Source: Dentipellis sp. KUC8613 (Eukaryota > Basidiomycota > Agaricomycetes > Russulales > Hericiaceae). From it: DNA of 64,000 nucleotides. Position numbers and translations under genes: made by a program. Positions 16,043 to 27,000 of the stretch are shown here, piece after piece. The stretch covers positions 186,001 through 250,000 of the forward strand of contig NSJX01000026.1 in NCBI GenBank assembly GCA_002286715.1, in the 5' to 3' direction. The stretch's first letter is position 1; every line of letters begins with the position of its first letter. Below the pieces are notes generated by a model, which had not been told where the DNA came from, ran no database searches, and saw nothing but the letters and a program-made list of their open reading frames with translations.

Positions 16043-18212
16043 TCGGCATGTGTCGGTGACATTGGCTCTGGCGCCGACGCTGGCGCGCAGGCCCTTGATT
16101 CTCGATTCGCGACTTTGGATGCATTATTACGACCGGTATGACGACGGTGGCCACGGCCGCCTGGCAGTGGGCGTGGACATGTGTATGGACACGCGTGCGG
16201 TGCTGACTACAATTTGTATTTGACTCTGATGCCTCGTGGATCCATGCCTTCGATGGGCTCCTTGCATCTCATTGAATTTCGACACAGATTCTGGACGTTG
16301 ATTTATTGCTATATCTACGACTACGACACGACGTACACGACACGACACGCCACGCGATTTGTATATACCCTGTACTCGTACTCGCCCCCTTTCTTGCTTT
16401 CGTGTGTACAGTATGCAGCCGAAGAACGTTGAATCTTGCCGTCTCGTGGATCATTGAATGGTGACAGAATTATCCCAGCCGCAGCTGCCAGCCGACATGT
16501 ATGATGCCCACCGTATACAAATTTCGAGAGGAGCTCGCGTCTCGCCAGGTGTTTGCAATGCGCATCGTGCACCGTCTTGCACAGCCCTCAGGCTGCCAGT
16601 TGCGTAAGAGAAAGGAAGTGAGGGGGGCCCTACCTCCAGCCATGTCCCGGTGTCGGCAAGGGCTGCAGTTCTTCTCTCGAGATCTCGACGTTCACTTCCG
16701 CCTGTGATCGAGCCGCTGCAGGCCAGGAAGCTCGTACGCGGAAGACGTCCGATGCCGCACACAGTGACTAATTACTGTCCCGCTGAGCCGGCTCCAAGAG
16801 GACCGTCCCCCTTGCGAGCGGCTTGCCACCCCGGAAGGCAGGCAGCAAGCTGCAGGTTGCGGCAGGGCCGATGACATAGAAAGCCAGTATGCATCGATCA
16901 GAACACGGACTTCACGGCGCGCCAATTGCATATCATTCATTGCTTATTGCCACCGATGTGCATGCCCCACGACGCGAATAAACACTTAGCTGGATGTATG
17001 ACATCGGCAGTGTGCCTCGAGGCAGACCCCTGGCAAATTGAGTTGAGTTCAGAGTGCTGTGATTGGCCTGCCGTTGCTTGTTGTCGGTGTGGTATTAATG
17101 AATAGTCAATGTCAAGATGGCTTGTATTACCTGGTTCTTCAATGCAGTTCCTCGACAGTCGAACCCTCGAACCTCAGCCTCGAGCTTCGCGCCTCGAGGA
17201 GGGGCCTGTCGTCTGTCGGACGCCGCTGCGCGCTGTGCCGCCGTGGGCAGAACGCGCGCCGCGGCTCCAATACAAGTGTAGCTGACAGCCCACCAGCTTG
17301 GCGGCCGGGGAAGACATCGACGCGCTGTCAGTGCCGCGGCGTCCCCTGGGCTGCAGCACGGCAGAAAGGCCAGGGCGAGACCAGGGCATGCGGATGGGAG
17401 CGAGCTGCAGCACCGTAGCCGAGTGTCCAAGCGGGTGAAAAACTAGCCAGATGGAGAAGGTCTGGGAATGCCCGTGGAAGAGGGCGCGATGCACACCGAC
17501 CGAGACTGGCGGGCGTGCAGGCGGCGAGGACGCAGCCGAGGGCTGGGGCTGGGTCGCCGACGCTCGCACACCTCGCCGCCCTACGACGCCGCGGAGCAAC
17601 GCCAAGGTCTGGAAGGACATCCATGGAGGAACGTAAGGAAGTATCTTAGTTCGTATACCGCTAGGTACCGGCTACCTCCGTCGCGACGTCCGCCGGCTGG
17701 ATACGGTACGTACGCGAAGCCTGTGCTATTCGTCCTCAGAAATTTCGATTCGTAGAGCTAAAAAGACTGATGTTGTTGGGCAAGATTTGGGTCAGTGAGC
17801 ACCACTTTCATTTACGGCAGCGTCCATTCATTTTTCGTCGCCTTGCGCTTCGGTAAGAGTCATATTCGCTTCGCTTACCAAGAACTTGGCCGCGTCTGTT
17901 CGAGGCAGCCTCTATGCCAAACGAACAAACCTCCATTGGCTTTGCGCACTCGTACGAGAGCTGGTGAAAAATCCTGGGATGAGGAGGGGAGGGTGAGAAT
18001 GGATTGAACTCGGAGGGAAAAAAGTCCCGATTAGCCCAAGGGTGGGGTTAGGTGCTGGGACGGGCAGTCTAGGCCTGTAGCATTTGCCAAAAGTACATTC
18101 TGTCTATCACGAATGGTTGCTTTGGCTACTTGAGCATCTCCTGTTGCTCAAGGCCTTAACTATCTTCTTCATATTCCGCTCTCTTCTCTTCCCATTCTTT
18201 TCTTTCTTATAG
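16043..18212. other. Long gene-poor stretch
   Basis: About 2.2 kb. The first few hundred bases are probably the kinase 3' UTR, with tandem ACGACACG-like bases at 16325-16350. Roughly 18100-18212 is pyrimidine-rich and probably the leader of the MscS gene. ORFs of up to about 120 codons occur on both strands in 16450-17760, but they overlap each other, show no domain and lack convincing splice structure. No RNA gene could be supported. Confidence 0.4.
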
Positions 18213-21200
18213 ATGCTTTCACCACGTCTCAGTGGATACAACACAGTCCAGATGAGTTCCCCGGAGGAGAAAGGCGCTGACGCTGCTACCATCAAGTCAG
18301 AATTTACCACGGATGATACTGGATATGACCGCGCAGAGTCCCTGTCATATCACTCCCATGCACCTTTCAACGTGCCTCCGCCAGATACGTACCCACCGTC
18401 TGTACCGCAACCGTCAGGCAGCGGCGGACGGCGTGTCCAGTTCCCATTTGGCACTAACAATGGAAGCGGGAACGCGCCTCGACGTCCTACTTCACAGCAC
18501 GCGCAAAGCTCCAGTTGGGACCTCCTCGCCGGCGTCAGGAAGTTCGAACAGTCGATGGACCAATTCGATTCGCGGAATGCCAGCGAGCAGCACCTGGTTT
18601 TCGCCGAAGGAGATCTTCCCAAAAGCAGAGTAAGTTGCTACTCCTGTCTTTGGTGGAAGGAGCGTGCGGAACTCATTTCCATCAGGTCATTCGTTTCTAC
18701 AATTATCTCCTGAACGTTTCAATTGTGACACGCTGGACGCTGTTCATCGTGCCCGTCTTGGCTCTTTTGTGGATACCTGGCATTCTCGGGTTCACGGCAT
18801 ACCCGAAAGCTGCGGTGCGTTCCCTTGCACGTCTACACACGTTTCACACCGTTCACAGCGGGTGCAGATTTGGGGCACGAGGCTCAAGTTCTGGAGCATA
18901 TGGCTTAGCGTTGTATGGGTCGGTACGTACGCTACCCCCCTGCGAAGTTCATGGATCTAAATTCGTGTGACAGGCTGGTGGGCCGCCCTTGCATCCTCGT
19001 GAGCTACCTTTCCATTTTGTTGTATGAAAGTTCTGAGCAATCTTCTGACGCACCCGCGCTCCTCAGCATGGTTCTGCCGGCCGTGGTACGCATGACCTTA
19101 GGAGTAATAGCGGTCGGAACTCGAAGATACATTGACTGGCTGACTGCGTTACACCGGTCAGCTGCCATATCTCGTCCCATCATGAAAAGGCCCTTAATGT
19201 TATCGTAATTAACGCCCACCAGATATGTTGCCCTAACCGGATGGACACTCGCAATCTGGGTTGCATGGAACCCCCTCATAGATGCCAGACAAGAAACTGC
19301 GAGCAGCGAGGATATTAAAATAGTCGATACAATCGGCAAGCTTCTCTTCGGCTTTCTTATCTGTGCCGGCGTTCTCCTTTTTGAAAAGTTTGCCATCCAA
19401 TGGATTGCCGCAAAGTTTCACGAGCGGTCCTATGCTGGTATGTCATATTTTCATATCATCACCGCAACCCTATCGCCTCATCGCCTTCTCCCGCAGAACG
19501 CATTGCCGATCAAAAGGCGGCCGTACGTACGCTGGTGACGCTGTACCGTCATTCGAAGGATATCCCTGGTCGCTCCGAAGGAAATGGAGACAACATCGCC
19601 AACAAGCGGGCGTCGTTAAACCCGCGGAGATTCTTTAAACGTGCCCTCAAACAGGTCCGGTTCGCCGCCACCACCACAACGACAGCGCTTGGCAATGTGG
19701 CCTCCGAGATTGCTGGCAGGTAGGCGTTGGATAGGCTTTGTTGTTTGTCACTGCTCACCACACCATGCGGCAGCTCCGTGCTCCAGCCCAATTCACCGCA
19801 GGCCATGGTGCAGACCGCGTTGGAGTCTGTCAACAAAACGCGGTTGGTCTGTGTCTTTTTCGAGCGAGCGAGGCCGCGTTCGTCTGGTATTGATAGTGCA
19901 CGTTTTTCCTAGCTTGCACACCGCCTGTTCTACTCGTTCCACAAGCCATATGCCGAGTACCTGACCGTGGATGACTTCACGCAATTTTTCACCACCCTCG
20001 ATGAAGCCGACGCCGCCTTCTCTATTTTTGACAAGGATGCCAACGGTGACATTTCACGAGAAGAGATGGAGATGGCCTGCCTGTGAGACAGCTTCTGCCG
20101 GCCGTGCATGTAGCGGTTTCTGACGTGTATCCAGGGACATCCACCGCGAACAACTGTCCATAGAGCACTCGATGCGTGATCTGGATAGTGCCGTGGGGCG
20201 TCTAGACAATATTCTTATGAGCGTCTACGTTGTTATCGCGATTCTTATCCTCGCCGTCGCTCTGGTACGTTCCGACTCTCTCTAATGTAGATTCTTTCGT
20301 CACACTCACCCATGTTTAGGAAGCTCAACTCGTCTCCTTGATCACCGGTGCAGGCACTCTGATCCTTGGTACGGCCGCCCATCTTTCATTTTACTTGACG
20401 CCCATAAAAGATTGACCGGCACTCTCCCAACCCACATCGCACAGGTCTCAGCTGGCTGATCGGCGGCAGCCTCGCGGAAGTGCTGACGAGCATCATCTTC
20501 TTGTTCATCAAGCACCCGTACGACGTCGGCGACAAGGTCACGCTCGAGGAGAAGGGAAGCTTCACGGTCAAGGAGATCCGTCTGCTGAGCACCATCTTCC
20601 TCGACGGGAATGGCACGCTTGTCCAGGCGCCGAATACAGTGCTCAACGACATGGTACGACACCGGCAGCTCCCATCGCGCATTTCCGGGGTAGGCTAACG
20701 AGCACGCCGTGGCGCATCCGCAGTTCATCCAAAACATTCGCCGGAGCCCCCAGGTGCGCGTGTTCCCCGGGTCGGCTCGCTCCGCGGAGATGAACGCAAG
20801 GCTAATCTTGACGCCAGATGTCCGAGCCGTTCACGTTTGACGTGAGCTATGCAACCTCGTTCGAGGACATCGAGAAGCTGCGCGAGCACATGCAGGAGTT
20901 CGTGCGCACGCACCGGAGGGACTACCAGCCCATCTTTGACATCGTCGTCGTCGGTAAGTTCCGCACCTGTCTTCTCCCCCGCGCGCCGGCGACACAATGA
21001 ACCTTGCTATTCTAATTCCGAGCCCCCCTTCCCGCCCGAACGCAGATATCCCCGATCAGGAGAAGATGACGCTGAAGGCGGACATCATGTACAAGAGCAA
21101 CTGGCAGCAGGGCGGCCTGAAAGGTGCGTCTATTCTTCTCGCGTTCATGTCCAAGTGAATGTGCATGACGCCGAGGCGCCGGCGGCGATTAATCTCGGTC

Positions 21201-21840
21201 TCTCACCCCGCCCTCCCCCGGCAGCCAAACGACGCAACAAGTGGGTGTGCGCGCTCAAGACCGCGCTCGCAGAGGTGAAGATCTTCGGGCCCGAGGGCGA
21301 CCCCGACGCAGTGCCCGCGCCGACGCGGTACACGCTCGTGCCCTGGGAGCAGGTCGAGGCGGACGAGCGGCGCGCCGCGTTCAACAAGGCGCCAGCGCCG
21401 CCGATGCCCGAGGCGATGACGATGCCCACGTTCACCAACAGCAACGCGGTGCTGCGTGAGTGCCCCTTCTCTCGCCGCTGTGGCCTTTGAGCGGGCAGTC
21501 CTGGTTCTGATTCGAACGCGTTGCATTCCGACAGTGGCAGGCTCCGAGGATATCTTTGGGGAGGCACACGAGGTACGTTACCGTCGTGCTCGCGACCTCG
21601 GGCTCCGCGCCGCCTCGTTCTGTGGCTGACGCGCTGATGGGCGTCCGTTGTGACCGTTGACAGCTTCAATACGCGTCGCCCCAGTCCACGCTGAATATCA
21701 ACATGAACGCGCCAAATGATCCCAACACCAATTCCGTGCGGCGGCGTTCCCCGCAGATGCCGTCTGCACCGGCCCCGGTGACGTCGATGCCGCTCTCGCG
21801 CTCGCCCGCGGAGGAAATCGAGATGGCGCAGCGGGTGTAG
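18213..21840 (+). CDS. MscS-type mechanosensitive ion channel with EF-hand (Msy1/Msy2-like)
   Basis: Two in-frame starts are possible, 18213 and 18252 (MSSPEEKGAD). The cytosolic N-terminus is Pro/Ser-rich. Several hydrophobic helices follow (for example 18700-18790, 18890-18940, 19225-19270 and 19330-19390). An EF-hand has the canonical loop DKDANGDISREE near 20032-20068. Next comes the conserved MscS pore region, with VYVVIAILILAVAL, then AQLVSLITGAGTLILG and LSWLIGGSLAEVL, then IKHPYDVGDKV (20220-20540). The C-terminal beta domain continues to about 21430, and a Pro/Ser-rich tail ends EEIEMAQRV with the TAG at 21838-21840. In fission yeast, homologues sit in the ER and shape calcium responses to hypo-osmotic shock. 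A Ca2+-gated or Ca2+-modulated channel in an internal membrane is the likely role here. About ten introns were read. Confidence 0.9.
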
Positions 21841-22201
21841 AAGTACGACATGGGATTCGGAACACGGAGCAGACGAACGGTGACAATATTTGGGTCTGCC
21901 ACTCGTACATACTGCACATACACACACACTCGGTGCATACTCTCGCCTGGGTCCTATGTTCCGGGTTTCGGATAGAGAGGATTATCTGGTTTGGAATTTG
22001 GAATTTGGAATGGGGCAGGCCCCACAAGACATCGAGTAGATCTAGACATGGACTAATACTAGTAGAGAAGCTAACATACATTTTTACGGCTAACCAGCAA
22101 CAAGACTCCATATCCCAATGCATTTACATACGCACTCATCATGGACATACGGAGACGGGGAAACAGCAGGCCCCAGAACCAGCAAAGAAAATACACACGA
22201 A
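21841..22201. other. Convergent 3' region, MscS channel / RPB3
   Basis: About 360 bp holding the 3' ends of two converging genes. It is AT-rich around 21960-22130. Nothing else was seen. Confidence 0.5.
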
Positions 22202-23741
22202 TCATACATTCCAACCTCCAGGCTGCTGGGCCCTCGGACTGCTGCTCCCCCACGCATTCTGGGAGGGACTCGTCGCGCCCCATGCCTGTGCCGGGCTCGT
22301 TCCCCATGCACCCGCCCCAGCAGCCGCACCCGCCCCGCCCCACGCTCCGCCCGCCGCCCCTGCGCCATTCGCCCCGGGGCTCGTCCCCCACCCTCCAGCC
22401 GCCGCCCCGCTCCAGCCGGCACCCGCACCATTCGCGCCGTCGCCCCATCCACCCCCGCCTGCGCCGGCCCCCCACGCAGACGCCGCGGCGCCATTCGCAC
22501 CAGGCGGCTGTGACGAGGGCAGCTGGTCGCCGCCGGAGAGCATGTCAGGGTCGAGGTCGGGCTTGAGCCCGAGCACGAGGTTCGCGAGCTTCGTCTGGAG
22601 TTCCGCGAGGCCCTTCATGACGACCTCCTGCGGGCCGAGGCTGCCGTCCGTCTCGACCTCGAAGTAGAACTTGGTCGGCTTCGCGTTGTAGTCGAACGGC
22701 TCATCGTCGCGCGCGGGCTCCTCCTCCTTGGCGTTCTCGCTCAGGGGCCACTCCGCCCGCGCGTCGGTCTCGTACCAGTACGTCGTGTGCCGCAGCTTGT
22801 TGTGCGGGTCGTATTCGAAGGAGACGGCGGAGCAGGGTGACCATTTTGCGTGCTCTTTTGCGATGCCCTGGACAGTGGGGCGCGGCAAGTCAGATCCAGC
22901 GCCACCGTGTCTGAGTACAGTCACTATGTTGACACGCACCTTTTTTGCAATACACCGCAGCTTAAGTTCCTGTCCTTTTCGGATCTTCCCAATGAGTACG
23001 GGCGGGATGGAGGGCTCGCCTATGAGACTTAAGAACCCTCTGAAGTAAATGTTTCATAGAAGACCCACGCACCCTTGCCGACTGGATGCCCAAACTTCTC
23101 CGTCCGCTTCGACAGCTCCTCACCCTGCTCAATCGGGTCCTCGTCCCAGCCGCCCGCACTGGGAACCACCACGTCGAGGTGGTTGCTCGTAATGTCCATC
23201 GTCCGGTTGTCGTTACATGCGACATCGAGCCGCAGCTCGATCGAGCAATTCGGACATGTCGCGAGGCAGTTGCAGTCCTATAATACGCAGAATGCGTTCA
23301 ATTGTCAGTGTTGAGGAGCGAGCAGGCAGGCAGCAGAGCGTGCATACGCGGTTGTAGCGGATGGCTTCTTCGCAGTTCGTGCTGATGAGCGGAATCATAC
23401 CCAGCCGGTGCGCGATGAATTCGTCCGGCAACACCGTCGTATTCGACTCAATCTCCACCATGTCAATAGCTGCACACAACCACACATTCCACAGCTCAGT
23501 AAGTAGCCTCCTCACAACACGAAATTGCGCCACTCACCGACGGTGGGGATATCCGCCATCATGACCCGACGTAACGAGTTCGCAAATCTAGCGTGTTCAG
23601 TCAGCAGTCAGACACCACCTAACGCTGGTATTAATGTAAGCAGACGCACGCAAGGTCGACATTTTCCAGTACAAAGTTCACGCGGTCCTTCTTGAGATCT
23701 CGGATGCGGACGCTAGGCTCGAAGAGGTCGGTAGCTTGCAT
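22202..23741 (-). CDS. RPB3: RNA polymerase II subunit RPB3
   Basis: The start at 23741 ([20 protein letters not shown]) opens an alpha-type assembly subunit of Pol II, which pairs with RPB11. Family marks are [47 protein letters not shown], and the zinc-binding cysteines in [20 protein letters not shown], which span an intron at about 23276-23347. The conserved body continues through [18 protein letters not shown] and [17 protein letters not shown] to about 22580. A tail of about 90 residues then runs to the stop at 22202, made of Gly, Ala, Ser and nine Trp, each next to a Gly (AWG, GWG, GWS). Yeast RPB3 has no such tail. The gene has about five introns. The core call is firm, and the tail function is unknown. 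Confidence 0.93.
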
Positions 23742-24033
23742 TTGTCGAAGGCGTACGGAGGAACCGAGGCTGAGGCTGCTCGAACGCAAAGCGACGCCTA
23801 ATATCAGCCACGTGACACGCTCGCGTTTTCTGGGCGCGTCTTAGCCGCCGGCTGACTCGGGCATCTCGGCGGCATCATGCCTCTGCTGCAGCTTGAACAT
23901 GTTCTCAAGTCTCGCGCACCCTTGTGTCTAGAAGAAATTGAGAAAATTGATTGTGTGAATGCTAATTACAATGCATGTGTGCGCGTCTTCTACAAGTACT
24001 TGAGCTTCGTGACTTTCATTATACAAACTACGA

Positions 24034-27000
24034 CTATGCAAATCCGAATCCCTCGCCGCCCTCGCTGATGGCCAGGAGCAACTGGTGGCGCAACTTCTCA
24101 TATGACGAATACTGCGGTAGATCAATCTGGTTGAAACCTGCAGAACGCCGTCAGCCTCACATTCACTAGTGCGGAGAAACGCCAAAGAAGACTTACATGT
24201 ATGTGCTTGCGGCAGACGGTCGGTGTCGCCGTACGCCCGGTGGATCGAGAATCGTTGTGTGCCCTGCACACCCTGGAGGTCCGTGAAGCCGCTGAGCGGG
24301 ACGCGCGATGTCCCGGTGGCGAAGCTGAGCACCTTCGCACGCTCGTCGCGGTTGAAGGACTTGAGCGCACGCCACCACCACACAATGACGGGATCAGAGC
24401 TGGTGTAGCCGTTGTACTCGGTAGCAGCGCGCCATTCGTCGACGTCGATGTCTGGGGTGCCGGAAATCAACAGCTCGAGTTCTTGCTCGTTGAACTAGAG
24501 AGCAACGTGTCAATGTCCAGCACTCAGATAAGGGAAAAGGGGTACTCACGATCGCCACCAAGTCCTTCGGGATGATCTCGTAGAAGCCAGCTAGCAAGCT
24601 CTCCAACTGGTCCTTGATGGAGGAGTAGAGCCTGTATTGGGCAGACAGCTGCACAAACTCGCGCCTGTTCTCCATGGTCACGGGGATCTGCGCCCCATTT
24701 TCCTTTAGAGGCACAATCTTGGTGACGCCAAACTAAACGAAACAAATCATCAGTGAATCATCCCAAACCCACTTTACAATAACGTACCTCATCTCCCTCG
24801 ACGCTGAACGTAAGATCCAACGGGCTAGGGTCGTTCTCCAGAATCCAGCACAGCGACTTGTAGTACTCGGGATCGATCCACTCCACATCCTTATAGTCGA
24901 CGGGCTTGTTCAGGATCTGGCGGTACATGCTCCTCGCGAAGTACGCGTCCAGCAGCCGGCCGTCGTAGATCGCCTTGCCAATGACGCGGCCGACGAACTT
25001 GAAGAACGACAGGTGCTCCGGGTTGACCCACGACGCCTTGTTCGGCTGGTACGTGAGGCGGTCCGCCGCGCACGGCTCGAACAGCGCGTTGTTCGGGTCG
25101 AACATCTGCCGCGCGAGGATCTGGAACCACTCGCGCGTGACGCCGCCCGCGTCGACGCCCTCCTCGTCGAAGAAGCGGATGCTCAGCTTCCCGTACTTGA
25201 TCTGGTCGCCCGTCTTGCGCTGCAGGTTCTGGAAGCTGTCCTCGAACACGCGCTGCCGGCGCACGTTCAGCTGCAGCGTCCCGTAGTGCTCGCGGTTGTG
25301 CGGCCGCCGGTGCAGCTGTTGGCTGAAGTAGTTGCGCTTGTTGTCGAAGTCGAGCACGCGGGGGTTGTTGACGAGAAGCGAGAACGAGCCGCTCATCAGG
25401 GACGGGTTGTTCCTCACCATCACGTTCAGCACTTTGCGGTGGTCGTCCGTGAAGCCGACGAAGAGGTCCTCCATCGATTCCCGGGCAGTCGTAGGCGATT
25501 TTGGCGATGCAGAGGCACGGAGTGCGCGGCCTGCTGTGGCGGCTGACGTTGTTGCTGAGCCGACATATTTGCACACGACCATGAGGGACTCGATGAGGGG
25601 GAGAAGGACAGTCGCAATGTGTTCGATCTCGGGCCGTTGCTCAATGATGGACAAGCAGTCGCCCAGTCGTCGCCATAAGGGAGTGAACCGGAAAGACTCG
25701 TAGATCGTCTGTATCTTCTCCGAATCATCGTCGTTCTGACCTTCGGGCTGGCTACCCGCCTTCGGGGAGTACATGTAGTCAATCGTCTTGAGGACACGAA
25801 GGAGCTTGGCCTGATCTGACGAGGGCGAGGAGAACTTGGAAGCAACAGACGACGCGATGACGTCCGTATCCGAGCCTTGCAGAGCATTCGCCAGGTCGTC
25901 CAGGTCACGTTGCAGACTCTGTCCGAACTCTTGCGCCTTCTGCCGGAGCTCTTGGGCGATCACCTCTCTCGCATCGGGGATATACGACAAATGTTGGATA
26001 AGGGCGAGACTGTGGTGGAAGGGTTTTGCGCCGCACTCGCCAACTGTGAGGATGTTGACTATCAAACGGAGGACTGCATGAGGGATCTGGGGAGGGTTGG
26101 CGAGGAGTATCTTCTCTTCCATCGTCTCTCCGGCGGGAGCTGCATCCTTAGCAGGAGCGGGGGCGGACGGTTGAGCATCTGTGACAAAATATCAGCTATT
26201 CATTATCATCAATGCGAGAAGGAGAGATTCACCAGTGGTGGCTTCCGGAGCTGGCTGAGTGGAGGAAGCAGGCTCTGCTGTCGATGAGGCCGCCGTAGCT
26301 TCTTCTGTGGGAGCTCCAGAAGGCGGTACAGGTTGCTTGATGACGGGTTCGGTGCTTGCCTTCTTCGTCCCATCCTTGAGGCTCGTCAGAGGCCGCGTCA
26401 CCGTATCGAGAAGGCTGACCACAGATTCGAGGATGGAGGGTGTCTTCAACAGCGATTGGCGATCCAGGAGGCTGAGTAGAAGGACGATGGGGTATTGCGT
26501 TTGGGGTGTCTGCTTCTCCTTGCCTTTGCCCTTCTTCGAAACACTTCGTCGGAGGCCAGCTGGCAACTCATGCTCCGTCAGGAAGAACAAGGACGAGAGC
26601 TCATTCGAAGTCACGATGAAGGTCAGAGCCTCGAGACAGCGCTGGGCGATCAGATCCGGAACGATCTCGCTTGGCAGGTGCGACGCCGGCAACAAGTTCA
26701 GGTAGTCAGATCCCGCTTTCTGCTTTCCGGCAGCGCGAGGCGTCTGAGGTCCCTTGGAGTTGCGGAAGGTCATTTGCTGGAAGCTGCGGTCCACTGCAGC
26801 CAGATCTCCGGCACCTTCTTGCAGGATATTGAGCAGGAGGTTGAACAGCTCTGTGCGCGTCTTGGAGTTTTCGCACAAGTTGACGAGAACCTTGAAGAGC
26901 GTATTCTTCTTCGAGATCTGGGGGAAGAAGAGGAGTCGAATGAGGACCGCGATACCCGCCTTGTCCAGGAGCTGAATGGCATCACGGGCAGCAGGAATCT

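Noticed and set aside
17405..17470. tRNA-like A-box (TAGCCGAGTG) resembling a Ser/Leu tRNA
   Set aside because: No matching B-box, acceptor stem or anticodon arm follows within the needed distance.
22071..22667. Pro/Ala/His-rich and Arg/Gly-rich ORFs overlapping the RPB3 tail
   Set aside because: They are shadows of the Gly/Ala/Trp repeat in other frames.
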